From Paenibacillus alkalitolerans (GTDB taxonomy: Bacteria > Bacillota > Bacilli > Paenibacillales > YIM-B00363): 61,808 nt of DNA. The notes beneath the pieces were generated by a model. It made no database searches and was not told where the DNA came from. It saw nothing but the letters and a program-made list of their open reading frames with translations. Both the position numbers and the translations under genes were made by a program. The stretch is from NCBI RefSeq assembly GCF_016482785.1, contig NZ_JAEMXM010000028.1, forward strand, positions 1-61,808, given 5' to 3'. Shown here piece after piece: positions 15,819 through 24,767 of this stretch (its first letter is position 1; each line of letters starts with the position of its first letter).

Positions 15819-18251
15819 TTAGGTTCGGATCTTCACCCGCTGCAATCGAAGCGCATTAAGCACGACCGATACGGAGCTCAGAGCCATGGCTGCGCCGGCG
15901 ACCCAAGGCGCCAGCAGCCCGATCGCCGCGATTGGAATACCGAGCGTGTTGTAGGCAAGCGCCCAGAACAAATTTTGCTTAATGTTGCTCATCGTCCGGC
16001 GGCTCATATAAATCGCGTCCGCGATGCTCGTAAGATCTCCGCGCATGAGAGTGACGTCCGCCGCTTCCATTGCGACGTCGGTGCCCGTGCCGATGGCCAT
16101 TCCGATATTTGCTGTCGCAAGCGCCGGGGCATCGTTGATGCCGTCGCCGACCATGGCCACTTTCTTCCCTTGCCGCTGCAGCTTCTTCACTTCTTCCGCT
16201 TTGCCTTCCGGAAGCACTTCCGCCAACACATGATCGATACCGACTTGCGATGCGATCGCTTTGGCGGTCCGCTCGTTATCGCCCGTAATCATGATGACTT
16301 GGATACCCATTTCCTTCAGGCGCGATACGGCTGCCTTAGAAGTTTCCTTAATCGTGTCCGCAACTGCGACGATACCTGCGTATTGCTTGTCGACGGCGGC
16401 CAGCATCGCCGTCTTGCCGGCTTCCTCCAAGCGTGACATCGCATCGTATGCCGCTTTCGCGTCGACATCATATTTCTCCATCAGGCGACGCGTGCCGATC
16501 AACAACTCTTTACCTTCAACTGACGCACGAATGCCGTATCCGGGAATTGCTTCGAAGTCTTCGGTCGCGGGCAGCGTAATGCCCCGTTCTTGACTGCCGG
16601 CCACAATCGCTTCGGCAAGCGGATGCTCCGAGTTTTTCTCCGCCGCTCCGACCAACCGAAGGAATTCCGTCTCGTCCCGATCGGTGATCACGTCGGTCAG
16701 CTCCGGTTTCCCTTTCGTTACCGTTCCCGTCTTGTCGAGGATGACAGCGTCGAGCTTATGCGTCTGCTCCAGATGCTCGCCGCCTTTAAACAATATGCCA
16801 AGCTCCGCCGCCCGGCCGGATCCCGCCATAATGGATGTCGGCGTCGCAAGACCCAACGCGCAAGGGCAGGCGATAACGAGAATCGCGATCGCTTTCTCCA
16901 ACGCGCCGGCGAAATCTCCCGGCGTTACGGCAAAGTACCAGATCAAGAAGGCCAAGACTGCAATTCCGACTACGATGGGAACGAATATGCCGGAAATGAC
17001 GTCAGCTACCCGTTGTATAGGCGCCTTCGAGCCTTGCGCTTCCTCTACCACTTTAATGATTTGCGCAAGCGCCGTTTCTTTCCCGACCTTCGTCGCTTGA
17101 ATTTTCAGCATCCCATACTTGTTGATCGTCGCTCCGATTACGGAATCCCCTGCGCGTTTGTCTACCGGGATGCTCTCCCCCGTCAGCATCGATTCGTCAA
17201 CCGAGGAAGTCCCTTCGAGCACTACACCGTCAACCGCCACTTTATCGCCGGGACGAACGAGAACGATGTCGCCGACAATGACCTCATCGACCGGTATCGT
17301 CATTTCTTGACCGTCCCGCACGACGTGCGCGGTTTTCGCCTGAAGGCCCATCAACGACTTGATCGCTTCCGACGTGCGGCCTTTGGCCAACGCTTCAAAC
17401 AGCTTGCCCAATATAACCAAGGTAATGAGAACGGCGCTCGTTTCAAAGTAGAGGGCCGGTGCGTGATGAGCCTCATTTCCGGTCAAAGACCAGAGAAGCG
17501 CCGAATACAAGCTGAAGAAATATGCCGCCGACGTCCCAAGCGCGATTAACACGTCCATATTTGCGCTGCCGTTCCGGAGCGCTTTATACGCGCCGACATA
17601 AAACTGCCAGCCGATATAAAACTGAACGGGCGTGGCAAGCGCAAATTGAAACCATGGATTCATCAAAATCTCGGGCATATAAATCCAGGATGTGAATGAG
17701 AAGTGGCTTACCATGGCCCATACCAACGGGAATGACAATATGGCGGAGACGATCAATTTCTGCTTTTGACGCCGTATCTCTTTAAGTCTGTGTTCCCCTC
17801 GGTCAGCTTGCTCCTGTTTAATAATCGCCTTATAACCGAGCTGCTGCACTTTCTTTTGCATGTCCGGTACGGACACTTCACCCGGCGAAAACTCCACATG
17901 CGCCGATTCCAACGCAAAGTTCACCGTTGCCTTCGTGACGCCGGGCAATTTATTTAAGCCCTTCTCGATCCGGTTCGCGCAAGCGGCGCATGTCATGCCT
18001 TCCAGTTGAAAATCCACGGTCTCTTTAACGGTGTCGTAACCGAGCTTCTTAACCGTTTCTTCCAGCCGGTTCATGTCGACCTTCACAGGGTCGTAAGTTA
18101 CGCTTGCTTTCTCGAGGGCGAAATTTACGTTTGCGGCGTTGACCCCTTCGATTTTGTTCAAACCTTTCTCAATTCGGTTCGCACATGCCGCACAGGTCAT
18201 ACCGGTAATTTGGAGCGTCGTTTGTTTCGTATTTTGCGTTGCCGCTTCCAT
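15819..18251 (-). CDS. copA: copper-exporting P1B-type ATPase CopA (copy 1)
   Basis: 810 residues. Two N-terminal heavy-metal domains each carry [14 protein letters not shown] (near 20 and 88). Membrane helices follow, with the CPC metal site in [17 protein letters not shown], the phosphorylated Asp in [12 protein letters not shown], the P1B His-Pro in SEHPLAEAI and the hinge [12 protein letters not shown]. It pumps Cu(I) out of the cytosol. The copper chaperone gene is 46 bp upstream and a CsoR-like operator precedes both. GAAGGGATGGATCGGAA precedes the ATG. Confidence 0.96.
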   Translation of the reverse strand: MEAATQNTKQTTLQITGMTCAACANRIEKGLNKIEGVNAANVNFALEKASVTYDPVKVDMNRLEETVKKLGYDTVKETVDFQLEGMTCAACANRIEKGLNKLPGVTKATVNFALESAHVEFSPGEVSVPDMQKKVQQLGYKAIIKQEQADRGEHRLKEIRRQKQKLIVSAILSFPLVWAMVSHFSFTSWIYMPEILMNPWFQFALATPVQFYIGWQFYVGAYKALRNGSANMDVLIALGTSAAYFFSLYSALLWSLTGNEAHHAPALYFETSAVLITLVILGKLFEALAKGRTSEAIKSLMGLQAKTAHVVRDGQEMTIPVDEVIVGDIVLVRPGDKVAVDGVVLEGTSSVDESMLTGESIPVDKRAGDSVIGATINKYGMLKIQATKVGKETALAQIIKVVEEAQGSKAPIQRVADVISGIFVPIVVGIAVLAFLIWYFAVTPGDFAGALEKAIAILVIACPCALGLATPTSIMAGSGRAAELGILFKGGEHLEQTHKLDAVILDKTGTVTKGKPELTDVITDRDETEFLRLVGAAEKNSEHPLAEAIVAGSQERGITLPATEDFEAIPGYGIRASVEGKELLIGTRRLMEKYDVDAKAAYDAMSRLEEAGKTAMLAAVDKQYAGIVAVADTIKETSKAAVSRLKEMGIQVIMITGDNERTAKAIASQVGIDHVLAEVLPEGKAEEVKKLQRQGKKVAMVGDGINDAPALATANIGMAIGTGTDVAMEAADVTLMRGDLTSIADAIYMSRRTMSNIKQNLFWALAYNTLGIPIAAIGLLAPWVAGAAMALSSVSVVLNALRLQRVKIRT

Positions 18252-18297
18252 TTCCGATCCATCCCTTCTGTCGAGTCAAGGTCAATTCGCGCAAGCT

Positions 18298-18501
18298 TTA
18301 CGCCACTACATCGTAACCTTGCTCTTCAATCGCTTCCTTCACCGCATCAAGCGTCAGTTTGCCTTGGTCGAATTCAACCGCTACGGTGTTTGCTGCCAGA
18401 TCGACTTTTGCCGTCGCGCCGATCTCCTTCAACGCTCCTTCGATCGAGTTCACGCAATGTTGGCAGCTCATGCCTTCCACTTTCAATGTTACATTGGTCA
18501 T
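18298..18501 (-). CDS. copZ: copper chaperone CopZ (copy 1)
   Basis: 67 residues with a single heavy-metal-associated fold: VEGMSCQHCVNSIEGALKEI near the start holds the two Cys ligands, and the end GYDVVA is family-typical. It carries Cu(I) to CopA. It is the first gene after a CsoR-like operator, and GAGGAGCGAATTACA precedes the ATG. Confidence 0.95.
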   Translation of the reverse strand: MTNVTLKVEGMSCQHCVNSIEGALKEIGATAKVDLAANTVAVEFDQGKLTLDAVKEAIEEQGYDVVA

Positions 18502-18546
18502 TGTAATTCGCTCCTCATTGTATTATTTTCCTTTCTTGATTCTTAG

Positions 18547-18565
18547 TATACCCCCGTACCCTATA
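18547..18565 (-). promoter_or_regulatory. CsoR-like operator upstream of copZ-copA
   Basis: On the minus strand TATAGGGTACGGGGGTATA closely resembles the known B. subtilis copZA CsoR site, with GTACGGGGGTAT in common. It lies about 45 bases before the copZ start, overlapping where a promoter should be. csoR itself is not in this window. Confidence 0.65.
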
Positions 18566-19091
18566 TTTAGTCAATAGCTTTTTCTCGTTAATGTTAACTT
18601 ATTGTTTCGCGTTGCTTCTTACCTTTATTCATCCGTTACAAGCATTCTTCCGTTTTTATTGACATTGCCTAGGCAGCACGAACCCTGCGGTTTGTTCACT
18701 TCGCAACCGCATCGCCGTGCTCTCACGTGGCCGGCGAGACTTTGTTAAAGATGACAAAAAGAAAAAAGCCGGGATTCGACCCAACTTTTACGGATAACTT
18801 ATTAGTGGTGCTCGTAATTTTGTTCTTTATCTTGTTTTTGAACTGAGTTAATTTCCGTTATTTTACCTACGATGAATTGCTTTGTCGGCATTATCTTTAA
18901 CCTGTAGAATAAGCTTGGGTATGTCAAAGCAATTATTCAAATACTTATTTGAACATTTTATTCATCAAAAGGTTCCTTAAATCATGGTGCAACAATAAAT
19001 CGGGCTAACCGTTAGTCATCTATGATGACTTTTGGGACAGCCCCTACAGTTAAGTTATCCGTAAATTTATAGCATTCAGTTTATATGAGCA
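18566..19091. other. 525-bp stretch without a recognised gene, carrying an IS-like end
   Basis: I find no supported gene. At 19029-19047 cttttgggacagcccct is the reverse complement of an aggggctgtcccaaaag insertion-sequence-type end and matches the one at 3729 in the other orientation. The rest is AT-rich with no family signal. Confidence 0.5.
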
Positions 19092-19361
19092 TCAGGATAT
19101 TTCCTTTTTCGACAGTTCATCCTCTGTCAATTCAATTATATTGGAGGACGTTGATTTCAATGTTTCAATTTCTTTCATCAACTTATGGTTTTGTTCCATT
19201 AGATCCGCCAAATGAATTTGCAGCTGCTGGATTACTATATCCGTTCCATGGCTTTGTGCCGAAGCGGTTTTAGACTCTTTGCTTCCGCCGAACATGCCTT
19301 TCATACAAAAGAGCATCATCAAAGGGCAAGCTAATAAGGCTAGAACCTGTAACCATTGCAA
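19092..19361 (-). CDS. DUF2933-like membrane-anchored small protein
   Basis: 89 residues. One N-terminal membrane helix (MQWLQVLALLACPLMMLFCM) ends in a Cys/Met-rich patch (FCMKGMFGG) like other small proteins of copper islands. Residues 40-75 are a likely coiled coil (IQQLQIHLADLMEQNHKLMK). The tail is acidic. It sits with a SHOCT protein and a Met-rich protein, so a metal-linked role is likely but unproven. Confidence 0.7.
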   Translation of the reverse strand: MQWLQVLALLACPLMMLFCMKGMFGGSKESKTASAQSHGTDIVIQQLQIHLADLMEQNHKLMKEIETLKSTSSNIIELTEDELSKKEIS

Positions 19362-19381
19362 GCTTATTCCTCCTCATGATG

Positions 19382-19540
19382 TTATTGTTGTAACATGGCT
19401 TTTGTTTTCTCATATTCATCAAAGGTAATTTCGCCTTTCGCAAGACGAATTTTTAATAAATCAAGCGGACTCAAGCTTTTATCCATTTCAGAATGCGTTT
19501 GTTTATTATTGTGTTTTGAAGAAGATCCGCAGCAACCCAT
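19382..19540 (-). CDS. SHOCT-domain mini protein
   Basis: 52 residues, MGCCGSSSKHNNKQTHSEMD followed by LSPLDLLKIRLAKGEITFDE and YEKTKAML. The second half is a SHOCT motif (short C-terminal-type helix pair). The CC near the N-terminus could bind metal or be acylated. GGAGACGTGAACT precedes the ATG. It lies between the Met-rich gene and the DUF2933-like gene. Confidence 0.8.
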   Translation of the reverse strand: MGCCGSSSKHNNKQTHSEMDKSLSPLDLLKIRLAKGEITFDEYEKTKAMLQQ

Positions 19541-19543
19541 AGT

Positions 19544-19807
19544 TCACGTCTCCTGATCCTCATAGGATTCCATAAATTTGCTGCAGGAGTTCATCATTTG
19601 TTTGCCTTCCGGCGAATCCATTGCATCCATCATCTTCTGCATGCCTTTATTCTCCATCATCTGCATCATGCCGTTCATTCCGTTTTCGCTCATCATGTTG
19701 CCCATGCCTTGCGGCCCGTCCGATTGAGCTGCAAATACTTGCTGTCCGGCAATGACTAATGCCGCTAAAACGAATGTAGCGATCAACATCGTCTTTCTGT
19801 TCTTCAT
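19544..19807 (-). CDS. Met-rich secreted/periplasm-side small protein
   Basis: 87 residues. Residues 1-27 are a signal peptide (TMLIATFVLAALVIAGQQVF, then AQA-like cleavage). The mature part is Met-rich (GMGNMMSENGMNGMMQMMEN; MMDAMDSPEGKQMMNSC), as in copper-binding proteins that use Met sulfur for Cu(I). It is directly preceded by an 11-bp direct repeat at 19858-19890 that is a likely response-regulator site. Confidence 0.8.
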   Translation of the reverse strand: MKNRKTMLIATFVLAALVIAGQQVFAAQSDGPQGMGNMMSENGMNGMMQMMENKGMQKMMDAMDSPEGKQMMNSCSKFMESYEDQET

Positions 19808-19857
19808 TTGCGTTGCCTCCTCCTTCGTTAATCTTACAAGGATAAGTCTATCCGTAA

Positions 19858-19890
19858 ATTGTGAGGAAAGCGTGATGATTGTATGATGAA
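19858..19890 (-). promoter_or_regulatory. three 11-bp direct repeats, candidate response-regulator site
   Basis: The minus strand reads TTCATCATACA, ATCATCACGCT, TTCCTCACAAT in succession, each 11 bp with the pattern NTCATCA. Direct repeats spaced by one helical turn are typical of OmpR-family regulators. A related pair lies before the second copZ at 27497-27518. Confidence 0.5.
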
Positions 19891-19900
19891 CTAGTGATAT

Positions 19901-20110
19901 TCATTTCGGATCGCCTTTTTTTCTTCTGATCATAATGTACAAAATTCCTGCGATTACAGCCGGTATGCCGATCCATAGACAGATTTGGATTAGATTATTC
20001 AAGTAGGCGGTAAGTGAGGAAGGATTCATCATGGACGTCGCCGACATCGTCAAACAGGATAATCCGACAATCACCAATGAAACGGCAATTAACCACTCAG
20101 TCAGTTTCAC
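19901..20110 (-). CDS. two-helix small membrane protein after the sensor kinase
   Basis: 69 residues from a GTG at 20110. GGAGGGG, inside the kinase 3-prime end, is well spaced for this GTG and too close for the ATG at 20116. Two membrane helices are visible (LIAVSLVIVGLSCLTMSATS and ICLWIGIPAVIAGILYIMI). It overlaps the kinase by 14 bases, so it is probably translated with it. Function unknown. Confidence 0.65.
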   Translation of the reverse strand: MKLTEWLIAVSLVIVGLSCLTMSATSMMNPSSLTAYLNNLIQICLWIGIPAVIAGILYIMIRRKKGDPK

Positions 20111-21512
20111 GAGCATCCCCTCCAACCGGAAGTATAATCTCGAAACGCGTTCCTTTACCGATCTCGCTAAATACCTGGATCGCGCCACCCTGCAACTCCA
20201 CCAACTGTTTGACGATGGCCAGCCCTAATCCGGTCCCTCCATATTCTCTGGAGCGAGACTTTTCCACACGATAAAATCGTTCGAAAATATAAGGCAATTC
20301 GTGCGCCGGAATCCCGACACCGGTATCTTCAATTACCGTAATGAGCTCGCAGGCAGCGGAATGGATGACTTGTACCCAAATGGACCCTTGCTCCGTATAA
20401 CGGATGGCATTATCCAGCAAATTGAAAAATACTTGCTCCATTCGCAATCCATCCACATATACAAGCGGAAGATCATCCGGCAATTCCATACGGATCTTAA
20501 GCCCCTTGCCGCTCGCCTTCGGCTCGATTTTCCGAATCACGTTGATGATCAAGTCGGACAAATCGGTCGATTCCATCTGCAAGCTGATTTTGCCTTCCTC
20601 CATTTTCGACAGTTCAAACAGATCGTAGATCAAATGTGATAAACGAACCGATTCCTGATAGATGATATCCAAGTACTTCCGCTTTTCTTCTTCCGTTTCA
20701 TAGAGCTCCTCTTTCAAAACTTTCGCATACCCTTCCAGATGAGTCATCGGTGTGCGCAATTCGTGGGACACATTCGCCAAAAACTCCCTTCTCGTGTCCC
20801 GATATCGCTGCAAGTCGACAGCTAAATCATTCACCGCTTTCGCTAAAGAACCGACCTCGTCGTCGGAAGGAATGCGCACCCTTACATCCAAATCTCCTTT
20901 GGAGATCCGGCGGGTTGCGTTCTCCATCTGAATTAACGGTTCCGAAAGTTTTTTAGAAACAATAAATGTAAATCCAAGCGCCAGAAAAAATGCGCCTATA
21001 CTCGATAGTATCAGCAACTGCCTTACTTTTTGCAGCGATTCGTCCATTCCGCTCACTGACGAAAAGACGAATACGGATCCGTAATATTGGTTTTGGTTGA
21101 TGACCGGTTGACCGATCGCGATGAAACGTTCATCCGACGAGGTGTCTTCCATTTCAATTTGAACGGACCTGCCTTGCTCCAGAAGCTTTCGTTCCGCCTC
21201 GGCAATACGCAATTCCTCGCCGATCCATGCAATTCCCGAATTGGCGATTACCCGCCCTTCTACATCCGTTATCACCAATTTGACATCCGAATAGGCGGAC
21301 ATCATTTCGATCATGCCGACGGTCATCGCATCCCGATTGGAGGCGATCGCATCCGCATAACGCGAAGCTAATTTCCCAATTTCCTTTTGCACTTGATTGT
21401 AATAAAAACCGGTAATAATTTGATTCATAACGAAGCCTAGAGGCAGTAAAATGACCAAAAACAGCAAAATGATCGTTCCGCCCAGCTTTACAACAATTCG
21501 ATTCACTCTCAT
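20097..21512 (-). CDS. sensor histidine kinase (HAMP, OmpR-family partner)
   Basis: 471 residues. Two membrane helices (about 10-32 and 163-187) enclose an extracytoplasmic sensor domain. A HAMP linker (ENATRRISKGDLDVRVRIPS) leads to the phospho-acceptor His in SHELRTPMTHLEGY and an ATPase with NLLDNAIRYTEQG, DTGVGIP and GGTGLGLAIVKQLVEL. It overlaps the regulator gene as TAATG. Its place in a copper island suggests that it senses copper or envelope stress (inference). Confidence 0.92.
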   Translation of the reverse strand: MRVNRIVVKLGGTIILLFLVILLPLGFVMNQIITGFYYNQVQKEIGKLASRYADAIASNRDAMTVGMIEMMSAYSDVKLVITDVEGRVIANSGIAWIGEELRIAEAERKLLEQGRSVQIEMEDTSSDERFIAIGQPVINQNQYYGSVFVFSSVSGMDESLQKVRQLLILSSIGAFFLALGFTFIVSKKLSEPLIQMENATRRISKGDLDVRVRIPSDDEVGSLAKAVNDLAVDLQRYRDTRREFLANVSHELRTPMTHLEGYAKVLKEELYETEEEKRKYLDIIYQESVRLSHLIYDLFELSKMEEGKISLQMESTDLSDLIINVIRKIEPKASGKGLKIRMELPDDLPLVYVDGLRMEQVFFNLLDNAIRYTEQGSIWVQVIHSAACELITVIEDTGVGIPAHELPYIFERFYRVEKSRSREYGGTGLGLAIVKQLVELQGGAIQVFSEIGKGTRFEIILPVGGDARETD

Positions 21513-22216
21513 TAGGGTTCCTCTGAAGGTTCAAATTTGTAGCCAACTCCCCACACCGTTTGGATCGGCATGAAAGACAGGTCCGCAGCACGCAATTTCT
21601 CGCGAATCTGTTTTACATGCGTATCCACAGTACGGGTATCTCCGAAGAAATCCTCCCCCCAAACCTGTTGCAGACATATTTCCCGAGTAAACGCACGGTT
21701 CGGATGACTTGCCAAGAAATGCAGGAGGTCAAATTCCTTGGGCGTTAAGTCGATCGGTTGATCCTTAACTTTGACCTGCCGGGCTTCCGGATATATTTGG
21801 AGGTCCTGGAAAGAAATCATCGTTGGAAGCTGATCCGTTATATTGGGCATACCGGAGCGGCGCAACAGCGCAAACACGCGGGCAATGAGCTCATCGGGTT
21901 CGAAAGGTTTCACCACATAATCGTCCGCTCCGAGATGTAGCCCCTGCACTTTATCTTTTGTCTCCGTACGTGCCGTAAGCATCAGGATCGGCGTTATTTT
22001 CGTTTGCCGAACTCGTCTGCATACTTCCCACCCGTCCATGTCCGGCATCATAACATCCAGTAAAATGAGATCAAACGACTGTTGTTCAATGAGCTTCAGC
22101 GCCTCATGACCGTTCGCCGCTTCCGTTACTTGAAACCCGCTTTTGGTAAGATAAATACGAAGCAGATTTCGCGTATTCCATTCATCGTCTACGACAAGCA
22201 GATGTAATTTTGACAT
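21512..22216 (-). CDS. OmpR-family response regulator
   Basis: 234 residues from ATG 22216 (GAAAGGA upstream); the longer reading adds unrelated residues. Receiver domain with VVDDEWNTRNLLRIYL and the phospho-Asp in LILLDVMMPDMDGWEV; winged-helix output domain (LTPKEFDLLHFLASHPNRAF, DTRTVDTHVKQIREKLR). The repeats at 19858-19890 and 27497-27518 are candidate targets. Confidence 0.95.
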   Translation of the reverse strand: MSKLHLLVVDDEWNTRNLLRIYLTKSGFQVTEAANGHEALKLIEQQSFDLILLDVMMPDMDGWEVCRRVRQTKITPILMLTARTETKDKVQGLHLGADDYVVKPFEPDELIARVFALLRRSGMPNITDQLPTMISFQDLQIYPEARQVKVKDQPIDLTPKEFDLLHFLASHPNRAFTREICLQQVWGEDFFGDTRTVDTHVKQIREKLRAADLSFMPIQTVWGVGYKFEPSEEP

Positions 22217-22229
22217 AGGCGGGTCCTTT

Positions 22230-22565
22230 CTACTCCATCGGGCCGGGAATGTAAATAAGATAAGAGACAATCGATTCATTGCCATCTGCGGACTCGAGAA
22301 TCACATCCATATTTAACAGCAGGAAGAATATCCCGGCCATTCGCTGAATCGCAAGTCCCCAACGTTTTGTTTTACGAACCATCCTCCGATCAAGTCCAAA
22401 GCCGACCGCCAAACCTGCGAAGAGAAGATACGGCATCGCGGTTCCCACCGCAAAGATCGGAGGAAGCACAAACCCGAATGGCGCGTTCAAAGTCAACGGC
22501 ATTAGGGATCCAACAAACAATAGAAACATGAAATTCGTACATCCCTTTTTACCTCGGTATATCAT
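22230..22565 (-). pseudogene. C-terminal fragment of a CcdA/TauE-like membrane protein
   Basis: 111 residues with three membrane segments (LPPIFAVGTAMPYLLFAGLA; MAGIFFLLLNMDVIL). The LPPIFAVGTAMPYLL segment is the C-terminal signature of CcdA/UreH-like thiol or metal transporters (about 220 residues). The N-terminal helices with their conserved Cys-Pro are missing, and no ribosome site fits. It is upstream of the response regulator and probably co-transcribed. Confidence 0.6.
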
Positions 22566-22712
22566 TTATTATTTGCAGTCGGACAGCATAAAAACATAAT
22601 TGTATTATAGGACAAAAATGTGATGAAAGTTTGAGCATGAAGTATTAGTCACGCGTAAATACAAAAGGCCGCCCCTATCGGAGCAGCCATCTTAACTCTT
22701 CCTTTCTCACTT

Positions 22713-22961
22713 TTACCGCGTCTCGACTTTCAATAATCTTCGTTTTTGCTCGAACTCTTCATCATTAATTTCACCTTTAACATAGCGTTCTTTTAAGATC
22801 ATCAGGGGACGATCTTCGACTCTGCACTTCCTCATTAACAATCGTGCCACGATATAAACCGTTACTCCCAAAACAACAATGAAGAGAATTAAACCGAGTA
22901 CCATGATGAAACACATCATTACCATCATGGAGCCATCCATCATCATAGAACCGTCCATCAT
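22713..22961 (-). CDS. SHOCT-domain membrane protein with a Met-rich start
   Basis: 82 residues. MMDGSMMMDGSMMVMMC leads into one membrane helix (IMVLGLILFIVVLGVTVYIV), a basic linker and a SHOCT motif (LKERYVKGEINDEEFEQKRR). The Met-rich start points to copper binding at the membrane. GGAGGGATGTATA precedes the start. Confidence 0.8.
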   Translation of the reverse strand: MMDGSMMMDGSMMVMMCFIMVLGLILFIVVLGVTVYIVARLLMRKCRVEDRPLMILKERYVKGEINDEEFEQKRRLLKVETR

Positions 22962-23025
22962 TATACATCCCTCCTGTCATTAGGATTTTCATTCCCTAAT
23001 CTAATCATTCCCCTTTGTATTGTGA

Positions 23026-23229
23026 TTCCGGGATTGCATCGACATATGTGCGTTGTCCGCTCGATTCATGTCCCGAAATAGTACGTATGCCAAGGAAATC
23101 TGCAATCTGTGCGCAACAATTTGCGACGCTTGCGCAGCCGAATGCCACAAATTCCAAGACACTCATTGCAAACAGTGCGATGATGAGTGCCGAAAATGTG
23201 CGGAAGAATGCCGTAAAATGGCTGCCTAA
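23026..23229 (+). pseudogene. four-helix-bundle copper storage protein (Csp/DUF326), C-terminal fragment
   Basis: The frame reads CIDICALSARFMSRN, KEICNLCATICDACAAECHK and CKQCDDECRKCAEECRK before the stop at 23227. The repeated CxxC and CxxxC pattern is that of Csp copper storage bundles (about 110-120 residues). A stop at 23023 and no start show that the first half is gone. Confidence 0.8.
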
Positions 23230-23313
23230 TTTCAGTGTTAATAATATGAAGAAAGACTTGCTTTTGATAGAGCGAGTCTTTCTCCGTTTACGTTTCGTTT
23301 AACTATTTTCGTT

Positions 23314-24003
23314 TCATTCCACAACCAGGTATCCTCCATACATCCCCATGCCGCATGTAAACAGGTATTTGCCCGGCTTCGTCGGAGTCAATTCAATCGT
23401 CGATTTTCCTTGCTGAAGAGGTTGTTGGATGTTGAAATCCTGCATCACCAAGAAGGAAAGACATCCGCCTCTGTAATCCTTCTGAAAATGCAGCTTGGCG
23501 GGCACACCGGCTTTCAATTTGATTTCCTGTGGCGAATATCCGAATTTCTCAACCGTGACAGTGGCTTCCTGCACTCCATTAACCTGTTGCGCTTGTACGG
23601 TTTCCGCCGCTTGCGCCGTTTCAACGGATGCGTTCGTTGCCGTGAAAAGATTGGAGAAACCACCGCTTTGGTTTGCCACGATCAAAATCACAAGAAGACC
23701 GAATCCGATGGCAAAAAATCGCGTGCTCGGCACCCCTTCTTTTTGCGAAGATGCCGCCTTCTTCTTCGGTTCAACACGGGCTTCTTCATGAATCAACTTA
23801 ATCAGTAAATACATGACGACCGCAAAAATAACATCTGCAAATAAAATGATCAGAGCCGGCGATTGGTAAATCACCATAACTCCAAGCATGGCTCCCATCA
23901 TACCGCCCATAATCCCGGCTAGCAGGCCGTCCATTGCAGCCATAAGGCTGACCGGCTTGCCGGTAAAATACCCGACAACAATGGAGAAAAGAAAATACGG
24001 CGT
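23314..24003 (-). pseudogene. membrane-anchored cupredoxin, N-terminally truncated
   Basis: From 24003 the frame reads TPYFLFSIVVGYFTGKPVSL, then MAAMDGLLAGIMGGMMGAML (Met/Gly-rich membrane helix), two more helices, and from about residue 135 a cupredoxin (VEKFGYSPQEIKLKAGVPAK; FTCGMGMYGGYLVVE) with Cys and Met copper ligands. The family continues upstream of Thr-Pro, but an in-frame TAA lies at 24004. An ATG at 23943 could still make a 209-residue protein, so partial function is possible. Confidence 0.65.
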
Positions 24004-24158
24004 TTAATCTCGGAAACGGAACGTATAAACTGACCGGAAACTTTCTACATACCGCCGGCACGATGTATATGGAAGTAGAGGCCTGGAAAGCGGACGAAAG
24101 CAAGGTGGTCTTCCCCTTCCGCATTGTCGTTCCCGGTGAGATTCGTTTATTTGAATAG
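24003..24158 (+). pseudogene. C-terminal fragment of a YtkA-like/FixH-like protein
   Basis: 52 codons read FNLGNGTYKLTGNFLHTAGT, then MYMEVEAWKADESKVVFPFR and IVVPGEIRLFE. This is the last strands of a YtkA-like beta sandwich. It has no start and begins exactly where the cupredoxin homology ends on the other strand, so 24003 is a rearrangement junction. Confidence 0.55.
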
Positions 24159-24316
24159 TGCGAAAATCGAAGCGTCCCGAGTTTGGGACCCTTCCAGTTT
24201 TATGATTGCCTAATCAACAGTTCTCTAGATCTGGATGGCTCTTTCGCATAATACTGGTTAAATCTGGGCATTTTACCAGTAATGCATTATCAAGCACATG
24301 CAAGGAGAGATCAGAA

Positions 24317-24469
24317 ATGAAGCGTCAAAACCTCTACTCACTCAACATTTCTGCGAAACCGCCGCAAAAATGCCGCAACTGTGTTTGGGGCCATTGGAAT
24401 GGAAGTACGCAGTTTTGTCCAAAACCGGTGTGTGAAGGATATATGTTTTACAGGAGCGATTTCCCGTAG
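24317..24469 (+). CDS. small Cys-rich protein, possible zinc ribbon
   Basis: 50 residues with four Cys as CRNC and CPKPVC, a likely zinc-binding knuckle pair. AAGGAGAGATCAGAA precedes the ATG. No family recognised. Confidence 0.6.
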   Translation: MKRQNLYSLNISAKPPQKCRNCVWGHWNGSTQFCPKPVCEGYMFYRSDFP

Positions 24470-24586
24470 CGGTTAGATTCACACAACCTTTTGTTTATTC
24501 AGTGGGATAGGCGTACACTGTCCGACATCAGACTTTTCAATTACTGAGACCCTTAAATAAGCTGCCTGATGGTGGCTTCTTCCGCT

Positions 24587-24718
24587 CTATTCCCCTTTTT
24601 GTTTTTGTTTTCGGATCGCCCGGACGATCGCTCTTTGCTTATTAGTTCGGTAGCGCCAGATAAATAAAGCTCCTGCAATTCCCGCGACAAGAGCTATAAA
24701 GTAGAATAATTCATCCAT
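24587..24718 (-). CDS. 43-residue single-helix membrane protein
   Basis: MDELFYFIALVAGIAGALFI starts one membrane helix, and the tail is strongly basic (RYRTNKQRAIVRAIRKQKQK). It lies 50 bp after the second copA, same strand. Function unknown. Confidence 0.6.
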   Translation of the reverse strand: MDELFYFIALVAGIAGALFIWRYRTNKQRAIVRAIRKQKQKGE

Positions 24719-24767
24719 CACTAACCACCCACTTTCCAGTGTAATCACCGCTTGTCATTCTGTTAGT

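Noticed and set aside
16590-17549. Long ORF opposite copA
   Set aside because: Shadow of a conserved P-type ATPase; basic low-complexity translation and no start signal.
22230-22565. Intact CcdA gene
   Set aside because: Half the expected length, lacks the first helices and a start signal.
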